A stretch of 64,000 bases of DNA, taken from JADLCX01 sp964630785. GTDB taxonomy: Bacteria; Planctomycetota; Phycisphaerae; Phycisphaerales; UBA1924. The stretch lies in the NCBI GenBank assembly GCA_964630785.1, contig CAZVZG010000003.1, positions 62,001-126,000 of the forward strand. The letters are read 5' to 3'. Both the position numbers and the translations under genes were made by a program. The notes beneath the pieces were generated by a model. It worked only from the letters and a program-made list of their open reading frames with translations. It was not told the origin of the DNA and searched no databases. Shown here piece by piece: positions 9,117 to 17,018 of the stretch (positions within the stretch are counted from its first letter, which is position 1; each line of letters starts with the position of its first letter).

Positions 9117-10112
9117 TCACGATTTCATCGGGCCCGACGGGTCGGACTTGGCAATCTGGGGAACCCTGCCCGTGGCTACGAACAGGTCCGGGCCCTTGGC
9201 CACGGTATCGGACGGTAGCCGCCGGTAGGTCGCCTGTTCGAGCCCCGCGGCGTGAAAGTGTGCCTTGACCGCGGCCTCGGAGAAGCCCAGCCAGCGGTGG
9301 CCCATCGTGTGCCGGTACTCGGCCCGATCGTGGTGAACCATATCCGCAATGAGCAGGTGCCCCCCGGGTCGCAGGATCCGGGCCATCTCGGCCATGGCCG
9401 AGGCCGGGTCGGCAACGTGGTGGAGCACCAGCAGGCACACCGCCGCATCGGTCGAGCCGGGCTCCAGCGGCAGGTTCGTCAGCTCCCCCTCGACATACTC
9501 GACGTTCTCGAACCGCTCCAGCCGTTTACGTGCGGCGTTGAGCATCGGCGCGGACTGGTCCACCGCGACCACCCGGCGAACCAGCGGGGCCAGCAGTTCC
9601 GCGGCGTTGCCCGTACCGCAACCCAGGTCGGCCACGGTCCAGCTCTCCGGCAGCAATCCCAGCAGCGCCAGCGGGCCAAAGCGTGTGCCGAAGAGCTCGT
9701 TGCGGACCTCATCCCACTGCCCGGCCACGCGCCCGAAGTACGCCCGGCTGTCCTCGCGCCGTTCTAAGAGAACCGCGGCCAGCCGCTGCTCATCTTCACG
9801 GACCTCGGGCGTCAGCCGGTCACGGGAGAGCTGCTCGCGAACCGCGACCCAGATCCCGCGGCAGCCCTCCGGGAGGTCGTCCGACACCAGCCGGAACAGC
9901 GTCGCCGGACCGTCGCTCCGCCGAGTGACCCAGCCACTATCCAGCAGCACCTTGAGGTGGCGCGACACGGTGGACTGGGGCAGTTGCACCACCCTGGCCA
10001 CCTCGCCGACGGACAACTCCTCCCGCTCGACCAGCCGAAGAATGCGCAGGCGGATCGGCTCGCCGAGGGCGGTGAGGTGATCGGAGAGGGAGGTGGCGGC
10101 GGTTGGCTTCAT
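9117..10112 (-). CDS. ArsR family regulator fused to a class I SAM methyltransferase domain
   Basis: 331-residue two-domain protein. Residues ~8-95 are an ArsR-type winged helix (GEPIRLRILRLVEREELSV, then PQSTVSRHLKVLLDSGWV). Residues ~130-310 form a class I methyltransferase fold with motif I VADLGCGTGNAAELL, VDQSAPML, and LRPGGHLLIADMV. No metal-binding cysteines are seen. It sits directly upstream of ahcY on the same strand. ArsR-family SahR regulators sense SAH and control SAM-cycle genes in some Proteobacteria, so SAH sensing here is a reasonable inference, not shown. A perfect palindrome covers its own start codon, implying autoregulation. It could instead be an active methyltransferase. 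Confidence 0.9.
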   Translation of the reverse strand: MKPTAATSLSDHLTALGEPIRLRILRLVEREELSVGEVARVVQLPQSTVSRHLKVLLDSGWVTRRSDGPATLFRLVSDDLPEGCRGIWVAVREQLSRDRLTPEVREDEQRLAAVLLERREDSRAYFGRVAGQWDEVRNELFGTRFGPLALLGLLPESWTVADLGCGTGNAAELLAPLVRRVVAVDQSAPMLNAARKRLERFENVEYVEGELTNLPLEPGSTDAAVCLLVLHHVADPASAMAEMARILRPGGHLLIADMVHHDRAEYRHTMGHRWLGFSEAAVKAHFHAAGLEQATYRRLPSDTVAKGPDLFVATGRVPQIAKSDPSGPMKS

Positions 10113-10130
10113 CCGTTTATCCGGATGAAG
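10107..10130. promoter_or_regulatory. palindromic operator over the arsR-methyltransferase start codon
   Basis: Perfect inverted repeat: CTTCATCCG (10107-10115), six-nt spacer TTTATC, CGGATGAAG (10122-10130). The ATG of the regulator (10110-10112) is inside the left arm. The size and symmetry fit a dimeric ArsR-type protein. Confidence 0.75.
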
Positions 10131-10175
10131 GGTAGAACTTTGTTTTTCGGGATCAAGTGCCTTGGCCGCCGGGCT

Positions 10176-10862
10176 TCAACCCCCTGCTCGCTCGGTGGGG
10201 GAGATGCCCAGCGCCGGGCCCGGGACTTGGCCGAGTTGCCGCGCGAGGTCGATGACCTCGCCGTTCTGAGGGTCACAGAAGTACGCCATGCGCACGCGCT
10301 CGATCGCTCGCTGGTTATCTCCGACCGAGGCGTAGAGCTTGGCGAGTTCGAGTTGCGGGGTGACGCTCATGCCGTGGTCGACCTTCGCGGCCGTGAGCAG
10401 GGCCCGCTGGGCCTCGTCCTTGTCGCCTTGCAGCAACGCGTAATGGGCGAGCAGGAGATAGTCCTGCATCCGGCCGCGATCGACGGTGCGGGAGCGGAGC
10501 AGGCGGTTGAGTTCGTCGTACTTCTTGTCGGCGAACAGCCCGGCGCATGTATCGTTGAAGATTTTGTCGTCTTCGAGCCGGAGTGAGTTGGCGATGAGCA
10601 GGTGCTCCTTGCCCAGGCCGGGGTTGCCCAGCTTGATGTAGGTGTTGCCGAGCATCTGGTGGACTTCGGCGCGACCGGGGCTGCGATCCAGGTAGGCGAG
10701 GTAATCCTGCTCGGCCTCGGCGTACTCGCCCGCGGCGTAGTGCGCATCGCCCGACTGGCGGATCGCCAGAAGGGATCGCTGGCAGCCCGACGCGCCGAGC
10801 AGGGCGGCGAGGATCGGCGTGAGCAGCACCAGGCGGAGGGTCGACGAGCGATCGAGACTCAT
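10176..10862 (-). CDS. TPR-repeat lipoprotein
   Basis: 228-residue predicted lipoprotein with a hydrophobic signal and lipobox-like LGASGC, giving Cys27 as the lipidated residue. The mature part holds several tetratricopeptide-like helix pairs (GDAHYAAGEYAEAEQDYLAYL, then EVHQMLGNTYIKLGNP, and DYLLLAHYALLQGDKDEA), so it probably scaffolds a protein complex at the envelope. AGGA lies nine nt before the ATG and a TACACT box lies about 40 nt upstream. An earlier in-frame start is less likely because it would bury the signal peptide. Partner and pathway cannot be told; flanking genes run the other way or are regulatory. Confidence 0.8.
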   Translation of the reverse strand: MSLDRSSTLRLVLLTPILAALLGASGCQRSLLAIRQSGDAHYAAGEYAEAEQDYLAYLDRSPGRAEVHQMLGNTYIKLGNPGLGKEHLLIANSLRLEDDKIFNDTCAGLFADKKYDELNRLLRSRTVDRGRMQDYLLLAHYALLQGDKDEAQRALLTAAKVDHGMSVTPQLELAKLYASVGDNQRAIERVRMAYFCDPQNGEVIDLARQLGQVPGPALGISPTERAGG

Positions 10863-10978
10863 GGCGGTGTTCCTGAAGGGGCGGGCGACGTGCCGCGGGG
10901 CGAAGTGTATCGGTACCGCGGGGCGAGTTTCGTGAGCCCGGAATCGGGGAGTGGTGGGGAGAGTCGCTAGCATGGGGT

Positions 10979-11434
10979 ATGGCCGCGTGGGTATTGCTGA
11001 GGCACACGCTCCCGGACGGCTCGTGGCACCACGACTGGATGGTGGAGGACCCGGATGCGCCGGGCGGAGAGCTGATCACGTTCAGGCTGGACGCGGCGGT
11101 GCCGTGGCCGCCGGGAACGGATGGGAGGGAGAATGCGTTCGAGGCCTTGCGTTTGGGGGTCCACAGGCGCGAGTACCTCGCATACGAGGGCGAGATTTCG
11201 GGCGGCCGCGGAACGGTGGTGCGGGTGGCCTCGGGCGAGTGCGGCGTGGCTTGTGGGGAGCGGACGATCGAAGTGGTGGGGAGAGGCTGGAGGGTGAGGG
11301 GTCAGGCCGTGCCCGGCGGGGGTGAGCGGCGGTGGCGATTCGAGGTCGTGGAAGCGGGCTTGGAAGATTCAGCGGATTCGCGCATACTGCCGGGGACGGA
11401 GCCCGGCAAGCCCGGAGAAAGGAGCAACCGATGA
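10979..11434 (+). CDS. LigD N-terminal (3'-phosphoesterase)-like protein
   Basis: 151-residue stand-alone protein resembling the phosphoesterase domain of the DNA repair ligase LigD. Two stretches show this: WVLLRHTLPDGSWHHDWMVE near the N-terminus, matching the HxD region of the family, and HRREYLAYEGEISGGRGTVV at about residues 62-81, matching the conserved YEG-SGxRG segment. LigD itself uses this domain to clean 3' DNA ends in end joining. The conserved Arg after the Asp is absent here, so activity is uncertain. A TAGCAT box ends five nt before the ATG, suggesting a leaderless mRNA. Its stop overlaps the next gene's start (ATGA). Confidence 0.75.
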   Translation: MAAWVLLRHTLPDGSWHHDWMVEDPDAPGGELITFRLDAAVPWPPGTDGRENAFEALRLGVHRREYLAYEGEISGGRGTVVRVASGECGVACGERTIEVVGRGWRVRGQAVPGGGERRWRFEVVEAGLEDSADSRILPGTEPGKPGERSNR

Positions 11435-11907
11435 TGGCCTGGAACCAGACGTTGCGGAAGACGCCGATGAGCGAGGGCGGCGGCGGCTCAGGGCCGGGGC
11501 TTGGCGGGAGCGGCGCGCCGATCCCACCGGGGGGCGTCACGCCATCGCAGAAGTTGCCGAACGCGATGGCCGCGGGGATCGGCGGCGGTGGCGGAGCGGG
11601 CGGGGGCGTACCCGCGGCCGCACCGACGGAATCCAAGCCGAAAATCCAGGCGTTCTCTCAGGTCATGGGCTCGAAGAAGGCCGGTGAGGACTGGAAGCGC
11701 AAGACCAACACGACCGGCACAGGCGCGACCCACATGAAGAGCTTCCACTGCAAGCTCAACGCCGAGAGCCTCGACTACTTGGACCAGCAGATCAACGAGT
11801 GGCTCGACGCCCACCCGGACTTCGAGGTGAAACTGGTCTCGACCTCGGTGGGCGAGTGGACCGGCAAGATCAAGGAGCCCGCGCTGGTCGTGAGCGTGTG
11901 GGTGTGA
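11431..11907 (+). CDS. hypothetical glycine-rich protein
   Basis: 158-residue protein that I do not recognise. AAAGGAG lies six nt before a double ATG, and the start overlaps the preceding stop by four nt, so translation is coupled to the LigD-like gene. Residues ~15-65 are a flexible Gly/Pro/Ala-rich stretch. The last ~60 residues look folded and conserved in style (MKSFHCKLNAESLDYLDQQ, then EWLDAHPDFEVKLVSTSVGE, ending VVSVWV), with a pattern of helix followed by beta strands. No signal peptide or membrane segment is seen. A role linked to the upstream phosphoesterase homologue is only suggested by coupling. Confidence 0.7.
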   Translation: MMAWNQTLRKTPMSEGGGGSGPGLGGSGAPIPPGGVTPSQKLPNAMAAGIGGGGGAGGGVPAAAPTESKPKIQAFSQVMGSKKAGEDWKRKTNTTGTGATHMKSFHCKLNAESLDYLDQQINEWLDAHPDFEVKLVSTSVGEWTGKIKEPALVVSVWV

Positions 11908-11950
11908 GGACAGGTGCGGGGCCGGCCCGCGGATGGCCGATACCGGGGGC

Positions 11951-13837
11951 ATGTGCGGCCTATTCGGAGTGGCGACGGGCGCGGGGTCGCGTGTCGGGTT
12001 GAGCGATGCGCAGGCGATCCGTCTGCGCGACCTGCTCACGCACCGGGGGCCTGACGGCGCTGGGCTTTGGCGGAGCGAGCGTGCGGGCGACGGCGGTCAG
12101 TTTCTGCTCGCCCACCGGAGGCTCGCGGTGCTCGACCCCTCGCCGGCGGGGACACAGCCGATGGCGCTGGTTGAGGCGGACTCGGACGGCGGGCCGATGG
12201 CCGCGCTGGCGGGCGACGCGGACCCGTCGCGGGTTCTCAGTGTGATCGTCTACAACGGCGAGTTGTACAACGATGCGGAGATTCGGGAGGAACTGGGCGC
12301 GCTGGGCGTGCGATTCGCGACCGCGTGCGACACGGAGACGGTGCTGCACGCGCTGCGTGTATGGGGCGTCGAGGGCGTGGCGAGACTGCGGGGGATGTTC
12401 GCGCTCGCGTACGTGGACACGCGCCGGCGGGAACTGACGCTTGCGCGTGACCCGCTGGGGATCAAGCCGCTTTACCTGTGGCGGGGCACGATGAGCGACG
12501 GCGCGGCTCAGGTGGCGTTCGCGAGCGAGCCGACGCCGATCGTGTTGCACCCCGACGTGGACGCGCGTCCGGACCTGGTCACGGCGAGCGCGTACCTGAC
12601 AACGATCAGGACAGTGCTCGGCGAGCGGACGATGTTCGCGGGCGTGCGGACGCTGCTGCCGGGCGAGGTGGTCAGGTTCGATCTGTCTACGCGGGCGGGC
12701 TCGGTGGAGCGCACGCGGCACGTGGTCGCCCCCGTTTCCGAGTCCGGGTCGGCCGCGGAACGCACGCGGCGTCAGGTCGAGGATTCGGTCCGGCGGCACA
12801 TGCGCTCGGACGTGCCGACGTGTGCGCTTCTGAGCGGGGGATTGGACTCTTCGATCATCTGCGCTGTGGCCCGCTTGCTGGGAGGTGAGGACGGGGCGCT
12901 GCGGACGTACTCGTCGGGTCACGACGACGGGTCCGACGCGGGTGATCTGCGGTTTGCGTTGATGGTGTCGGAACACCTGGGCACATCGCACACGTCCGCG
13001 CCGGTGGATCGCGGGATGTTTCGTGATCGGTGGCCGGAGATGGTCGCGCGGCTGGGCGTGCCACTGAGCACACCGAACGAGGTCGCGATCAACGAGGTGG
13101 CACGCCGGCTGGGGGCGGATGGGCAGGTGGTGGCGCTCTCGGGCGAGGGGGCGGACGAGCTCTTTGCGGGGTACGAGCTGCCGATGGTGCAGGCGGGCGA
13201 GTTTGAGGAGAGAAGAAGGCATCAAGGCAAGCAGGCATCGGGGCACGAGGCGGGGCTGTTCCAGTTGCGGAGCAACGCGTGGATGTCGGCCGAGGCGAAG
13301 GCGGTCGTGCTACGCCCGGACATCTGGCGGGGATTGGAGCAGGATGCCGAACTGATCGCGTGGTATGGGGAGGAGTTCGAGGCTTGCGGCGCGGGCGTCG
13401 ACGATCCGCTCCAGGCGCACCTGAACTTCCATCGTCGCGTGAACCTGACAGGGCTGTTGCAGCGGCTGGACACGGCGACGATGCTCGAAAGTGTGGAGGG
13501 AAGGACGCCGCTGGCAGACGTGAGCGTGGCGGCGCTGGCCGCGGGGCTGCCGATGGCTGAGAAGTTCGGCGCGGCCGGAACGAAGCTGGCCCTGCGCCGG
13601 GCGTTCGCCGACCTGCTTCCCGAGGCGGTCGTGAATCGTCCGAAGGCGAGCTTCCCGCTGCCGTTCCAGCAGTGGGTGGGCGATCATGCGGGCGTGCTGG
13701 AGCGATCACCGCTGGCGAGGTTGATGTTCAACGACGCGGCGATCTCTTCGATCGGCGCCGAGCCGGGCAAGCTGTGGAACCTCGCCTGGCCGATGATCAA
13801 CCTGGCGATGTGGGGGGAACGGTGGTGGGGGCGTTGA
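11951..13837 (+). CDS. asnB: asparagine synthase (glutamine-hydrolysing)
   Basis: Makes asparagine from aspartate, ATP and glutamine. The ATG is placed so that Cys2 (MCGLFGVATG) becomes the N-terminal nucleophile of the class II glutaminase domain; an in-frame ATG six codons earlier would block this. RGPDGAG and the segment VYNGELYN follow the usual order. The synthetase domain carries the ATP-binding PP-loop SGGLDSS at about residue 294, and GEGADELFAGYE. Length is 628 residues, typical for the family. It ends exactly against the rny stop codon with no spacer. Related AsnB-type amidotransferases can modify other substrates, so the symbol is given with moderate trust. Confidence 0.92.
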   Translation: MCGLFGVATGAGSRVGLSDAQAIRLRDLLTHRGPDGAGLWRSERAGDGGQFLLAHRRLAVLDPSPAGTQPMALVEADSDGGPMAALAGDADPSRVLSVIVYNGELYNDAEIREELGALGVRFATACDTETVLHALRVWGVEGVARLRGMFALAYVDTRRRELTLARDPLGIKPLYLWRGTMSDGAAQVAFASEPTPIVLHPDVDARPDLVTASAYLTTIRTVLGERTMFAGVRTLLPGEVVRFDLSTRAGSVERTRHVVAPVSESGSAAERTRRQVEDSVRRHMRSDVPTCALLSGGLDSSIICAVARLLGGEDGALRTYSSGHDDGSDAGDLRFALMVSEHLGTSHTSAPVDRGMFRDRWPEMVARLGVPLSTPNEVAINEVARRLGADGQVVALSGEGADELFAGYELPMVQAGEFEERRRHQGKQASGHEAGLFQLRSNAWMSAEAKAVVLRPDIWRGLEQDAELIAWYGEEFEACGAGVDDPLQAHLNFHRRVNLTGLLQRLDTATMLESVEGRTPLADVSVAALAAGLPMAEKFGAAGTKLALRRAFADLLPEAVVNRPKASFPLPFQQWVGDHAGVLERSPLARLMFNDAAISSIGAEPGKLWNLAWPMINLAMWGERWWGR

Positions 13838-15427
13838 TCAGCGGGCGAACTCGACGGCGCGGGTCTCACGCAGCACCGTGACGCGGATCTCGCCGGGAAA
13901 GGTCATCTCCTCGCTCACCTTCTTGGCGATGTCGAAGGCGATTTTCTGAGCTTCGTCGTCGTTGATCCGCTTGGCGTCCACCATCACGCGGACCTCGCGC
14001 CCGGCTTGGATGGCGTAGGCCTCGGTCACACCGGCCTGCCTCAGGGCGATGTCCTGGAGTTCGTTGAGGCGCTGGATGTACTTCTCCATGCTCTCGCGAC
14101 GGGCGCCGGGGCGGGCGCTGCTTACGGCATCCGCGGCCATGACGATGGGCGTGTAGAAGGTTGTCGATGGGATGTCGCCGTGGTGGCCGCCGATGGCGTT
14201 GAGGACGGCCTCTTTCTCGCCGTATTGACGGGCGAAGTCCATACCGATCTTGGGGTGGCCGCCCTCCATCTCGTGGTCCATGGCCTTGCCGATGTCGTGG
14301 AGGAAGCCGCAGCGCCGCGCGATCGTGCCGTCGAGGCCGAGCTGGTCGGCGATGATCTGCGAGAGGTAGGCGACCTCGACGCTGTGGCGGAGGACGTTCT
14401 GGCCGTAGCTGGTGCGGAAGCTGAGCTTGCCCATCGCCTCGACCATCTTGGGGTGCAGGCCGCGGAGGTTGACCTCGAGCACGGCGTCCTTGCCGGACTT
14501 CTGCACGCGCTCGTCCATCTCGGTCTTGACCTTCTCGACGACTTCCTCGATGCGCGAAGGGTGCATGCGCCCGTCGGCGATGAGGCGGTTGAGGCTCTCG
14601 ACGGCGACGGCCTGGCGGATCTTGTCGAAGCAGGAGACGACGATGACGCCGGGGGTGTCGTCCACGATGATGTCCACGCCCGTGGCCTTCTCGATGGCGC
14701 GGATGTTGCGGCCCTCGCGCCCGATGATCCGCCCCTTCATGTCGTCGCTGGGGATCGGCACGGCCCGGACCGTGGACTCGGCGGTGTGCTCGGCCGCGTA
14801 GCGCTGCACGGCCATCAGCGTGATCTCCTGAGCCTTGGCCTTGGCCTCGTTGCCGGCTTCCTCCACGACCTTGGCGGTGACCTTGGCCATCTCCAGGCGG
14901 GCATCGTCCTCGACGCGCTGGAGCAGTTCCTGCTTGGCCTGCTCGGCGGTCATGCCGGCGATTTGGAGGAGTTTGTCCTTCTGCTGAAGGATGGTGTTGT
15001 CGAGTTCGGTGGATTTCTGCGCCAGGGACTCTTCCCTGGTGCGGAGCTGGTCGGTCTGACGGGTGAGTTGCTGCTCCTTGGATTCGATCGACTCGAGCTT
15101 CTTGTCCAGCAGGTCCTCTCGCTTGGAGAGGCGCTTCTCGGTCTCGCGGATCTCACGCCGGGCGCCCTCCTGCTCGGCTTCGATCGCCTGGCGCTTTTCA
15201 AGGACGAGTTTCTCAGAGTCCAACTGTGCTTTTTGCACGGCGTTGCGGGCGTCGGTCTGGGCGTCCTGACGGAGCCGCTCGGCTTCAGTTCGGGCGGCGC
15301 TCAACGTTTTGTTGCGGAGCGAAGCGACGATGAAAAATCCGATGGCGATACCGATAACGAGAGCGACCACGCCCACCGCGGCGGCGGCGGCATCGGCGAG
15401 GGCGAGTGTGACGGAATGGATCGTCAT
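13838..15427 (-). CDS. rny: ribonuclease Y
   Basis: Membrane-anchored endoribonuclease that starts mRNA decay. An N-terminal helix (residues ~15-45, VVALVIGIAIGFFIVASL) anchors it, followed by a long charged coiled coil (~50-200), a KH RNA-binding domain (GRIIGREGRNIRAIEKATGVD region), and an HD phosphohydrolase domain with the metal pair His-Asp in FLHDIGKA and HHGD. The C-terminus, MTFPGEIRVTVLRETRAVEFA, is typical. AAGGA lies nine nt before the ATG. Length is 529 residues, in the family range. The ~450-nt upstream region holds a promoter and nested stems, which may regulate its own mRNA. Confidence 0.95.
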   Translation of the reverse strand: MTIHSVTLALADAAAAAVGVVALVIGIAIGFFIVASLRNKTLSAARTEAERLRQDAQTDARNAVQKAQLDSEKLVLEKRQAIEAEQEGARREIRETEKRLSKREDLLDKKLESIESKEQQLTRQTDQLRTREESLAQKSTELDNTILQQKDKLLQIAGMTAEQAKQELLQRVEDDARLEMAKVTAKVVEEAGNEAKAKAQEITLMAVQRYAAEHTAESTVRAVPIPSDDMKGRIIGREGRNIRAIEKATGVDIIVDDTPGVIVVSCFDKIRQAVAVESLNRLIADGRMHPSRIEEVVEKVKTEMDERVQKSGKDAVLEVNLRGLHPKMVEAMGKLSFRTSYGQNVLRHSVEVAYLSQIIADQLGLDGTIARRCGFLHDIGKAMDHEMEGGHPKIGMDFARQYGEKEAVLNAIGGHHGDIPSTTFYTPIVMAADAVSSARPGARRESMEKYIQRLNELQDIALRQAGVTEAYAIQAGREVRVMVDAKRINDDEAQKIAFDIAKKVSEEMTFPGEIRVTVLRETRAVEFAR

Positions 15428-15568
15428 GCGGCGGTCCTTGCGGCGTGGCACGCGGGCGAAAAGCCACCCACGGGCGGGTGCGGAACCCGCCGGACCGTTT
15501 GGTGCATGGCTCCCGCCTCACGCATCACGGCGCGGGGCGGTCGGCTGTTGATCAGAGCGTGAGCGGGT

Positions 15569-15659
15569 GTCCGACCGGGCTCCACGGGCGATGAGATCCA
15601 TGCGAGCGGTGACCCCCGGGACTTTCCGGGGGTGCTTTGATCTCAGTGAACTCTCGGAC
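15569..15659 (-). promoter_or_regulatory. nested stem structure in the rny leader
   Basis: Three stacked stems can form: GTCCGA/TCGGAC (15569-15574 with 15654-15659), TGAGATC/GATCTCA (15592-15598 with 15639-15645) and ACCCCCGG/CCGGGGGT (15612-15619 with 15626-15633). The internal loops are asymmetric. No known riboswitch class is recognised. RNase mRNAs are often controlled through such leaders, which is inference here. Confidence 0.5.
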
Positions 15660-15880
15660 AATCGGAGTGGACACGGGGGACGCTCTTGATCTATGCGCGA
15701 CCGAAACACCGCTGGGGGTGCATCGGTCACGGGCGGACCCGGAGCTCGGGGAGCACGAGACCTTCGAGAGTGCTCAACCGGGCGCCGAGTCGCGCCTTGA
15801 ACAGCCTGCCACCACCGGCCGGGCCAGCGGAGCGGGCGGAATAGGCACCCTGACCGGAGGTATTCCGGACGGGGCGGCGG

Positions 15881-15910
15881 AGTTTAGTCGAGAATGCACT
15901 CGCTCGTCAA
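15881..15910 (-). promoter_or_regulatory. candidate promoter for rny
   Basis: On the minus strand TTGACG (15905-15910) and TAAACT (15881-15886) are 18 nt apart, just downstream of the PilZ gene stop. It would give rny a leader of about 450 nt. Confidence 0.5.
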
Positions 15911-15940
15911 AGCGGTGCGGGAGCGGGCCGGCCGGTGGGC

Positions 15941-16825
15941 TCAGGCGGCACGCCGATCGGCGTGCCTCTGCTGGTGCTGCAGGGCCTCGATGTACTGGGT
16001 GAACAGATCCACAACGAACTCCCGGTGCGAGGGGTTGTGGGCGAAGTCGAACGCCAGGCCGGCATAGACGTTCTGGCTGGAATCTACGTGCGTGTGGGCG
16101 ATCCTCGCAGTCACGGCGACAGGGGCCGGGATGTGCGGCCGGAGGTCCAACCGGGTCCAGACGTAGGACCGGCTGTTGAGGGCCGCGGCGTCCTCCGGGG
16201 CGACCAGCAGGCCCAAACCGCCCCCGCTCACGTTCAGCAACTGGGCCTTGAACGAGGGACCAACCTCGGGCAGGATCGTGGGTTCCGCGGCCGGTCCGGA
16301 GGCCGGATCGCCGACCTGGTATGCGCCTGCGAGAAGATCGGAGATCTCCGCCCGGTTGGCGGCCTCGGCCGCGGCCACGCTCGCCGGGTCGAGCAGAGGC
16401 CAGCACTGCACATAGGCGAGGCGGAGGTTGGCGGTCGAGATGCGGAAGAACCCTCGGCGCGTACACCGTTCCATGCGGTCGGGAACGGTCAGGTGCAGGT
16501 TGCGTTCGCCCGGGCGCGAACCGGAATATCCGATTGTGGCGGTGTGGAACATCCAACGGTTCTGCCCGATCGTCATCGCGCCGACGAGTCGGACGCCGGG
16601 CTCGATGTTGATCGAAGCCCCGAAGGCGGCCGGCGGTTCGACCACCAGGTGCGTCGGGGCGATCGAGACGAGCCGACAGCGCCACACCACGTCGGAACCC
16701 GGAGCTTCTCCCCCGGCCGCCCCCTCCGCCGATCGGTCGATCGTGATCTCGATGGCGCCGTTGCGCTCGTGGACTTTCTTCAGGCACTCACGCCAATGCT
16801 GGGTGCGGGAACGGGAAGCAGGCAC
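15941..16825 (-). CDS. PilZ domain protein (YcgR-like)
   Basis: 294-residue cytosolic protein with a C-terminal PilZ domain, which binds cyclic di-GMP. The two ligand motifs are present: RMERCTRRGFFRIS (RxxxR type, near residue 120) and LNVSGGGLGLL (the N/DxSxxG motif, near 210). The preceding ~110 residues match the layout of the YcgR N-terminal domain. A 40-residue insert rich in Ala and Glu (~145-190) lies between the motifs. The GTG start is supported by GAGGT six nt upstream. It likely changes motility, attachment or polysaccharide output when cyclic di-GMP rises; no target gene is adjacent. Confidence 0.85.
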   Translation of the reverse strand: MPASRSRTQHWRECLKKVHERNGAIEITIDRSAEGAAGGEAPGSDVVWRCRLVSIAPTHLVVEPPAAFGASINIEPGVRLVGAMTIGQNRWMFHTATIGYSGSRPGERNLHLTVPDRMERCTRRGFFRISTANLRLAYVQCWPLLDPASVAAAEAANRAEISDLLAGAYQVGDPASGPAAEPTILPEVGPSFKAQLLNVSGGGLGLLVAPEDAAALNSRSYVWTRLDLRPHIPAPVAVTARIAHTHVDSSQNVYAGLAFDFAHNPSHREFVVDLFTQYIEALQHQQRHADRRAA

Positions 16826-17018
16826 TGCTCACCTCTTGGGCTTTCGCTCGCGACGCGGGTGCGTGAATCGACATGGTCCACGCTGTCGCGGATCGATCGG
16901 TCCGATTCCGGCTGTGGTTGAGCGTGGGGCGCGTCCTTCGGAACATGAGGGCAAACCGGCGGCTGATAACCCCGGCGAGAGGGGAGAGGAGAGCGGGGTG
17001 CGGGTGATAACCGCTGGC

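Larger units (their letters stand above)
15428..15940 (-). other. long intergenic region upstream of rny
   Basis: About 510 nt without a believable gene lie between rny and the PilZ gene, which run the same way. On the minus strand it holds a promoter (15881-15910) and a nested stem structure (15569-15659). The remaining parts are GC-rich with no ORF showing normal codon use. Confidence 0.6.
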
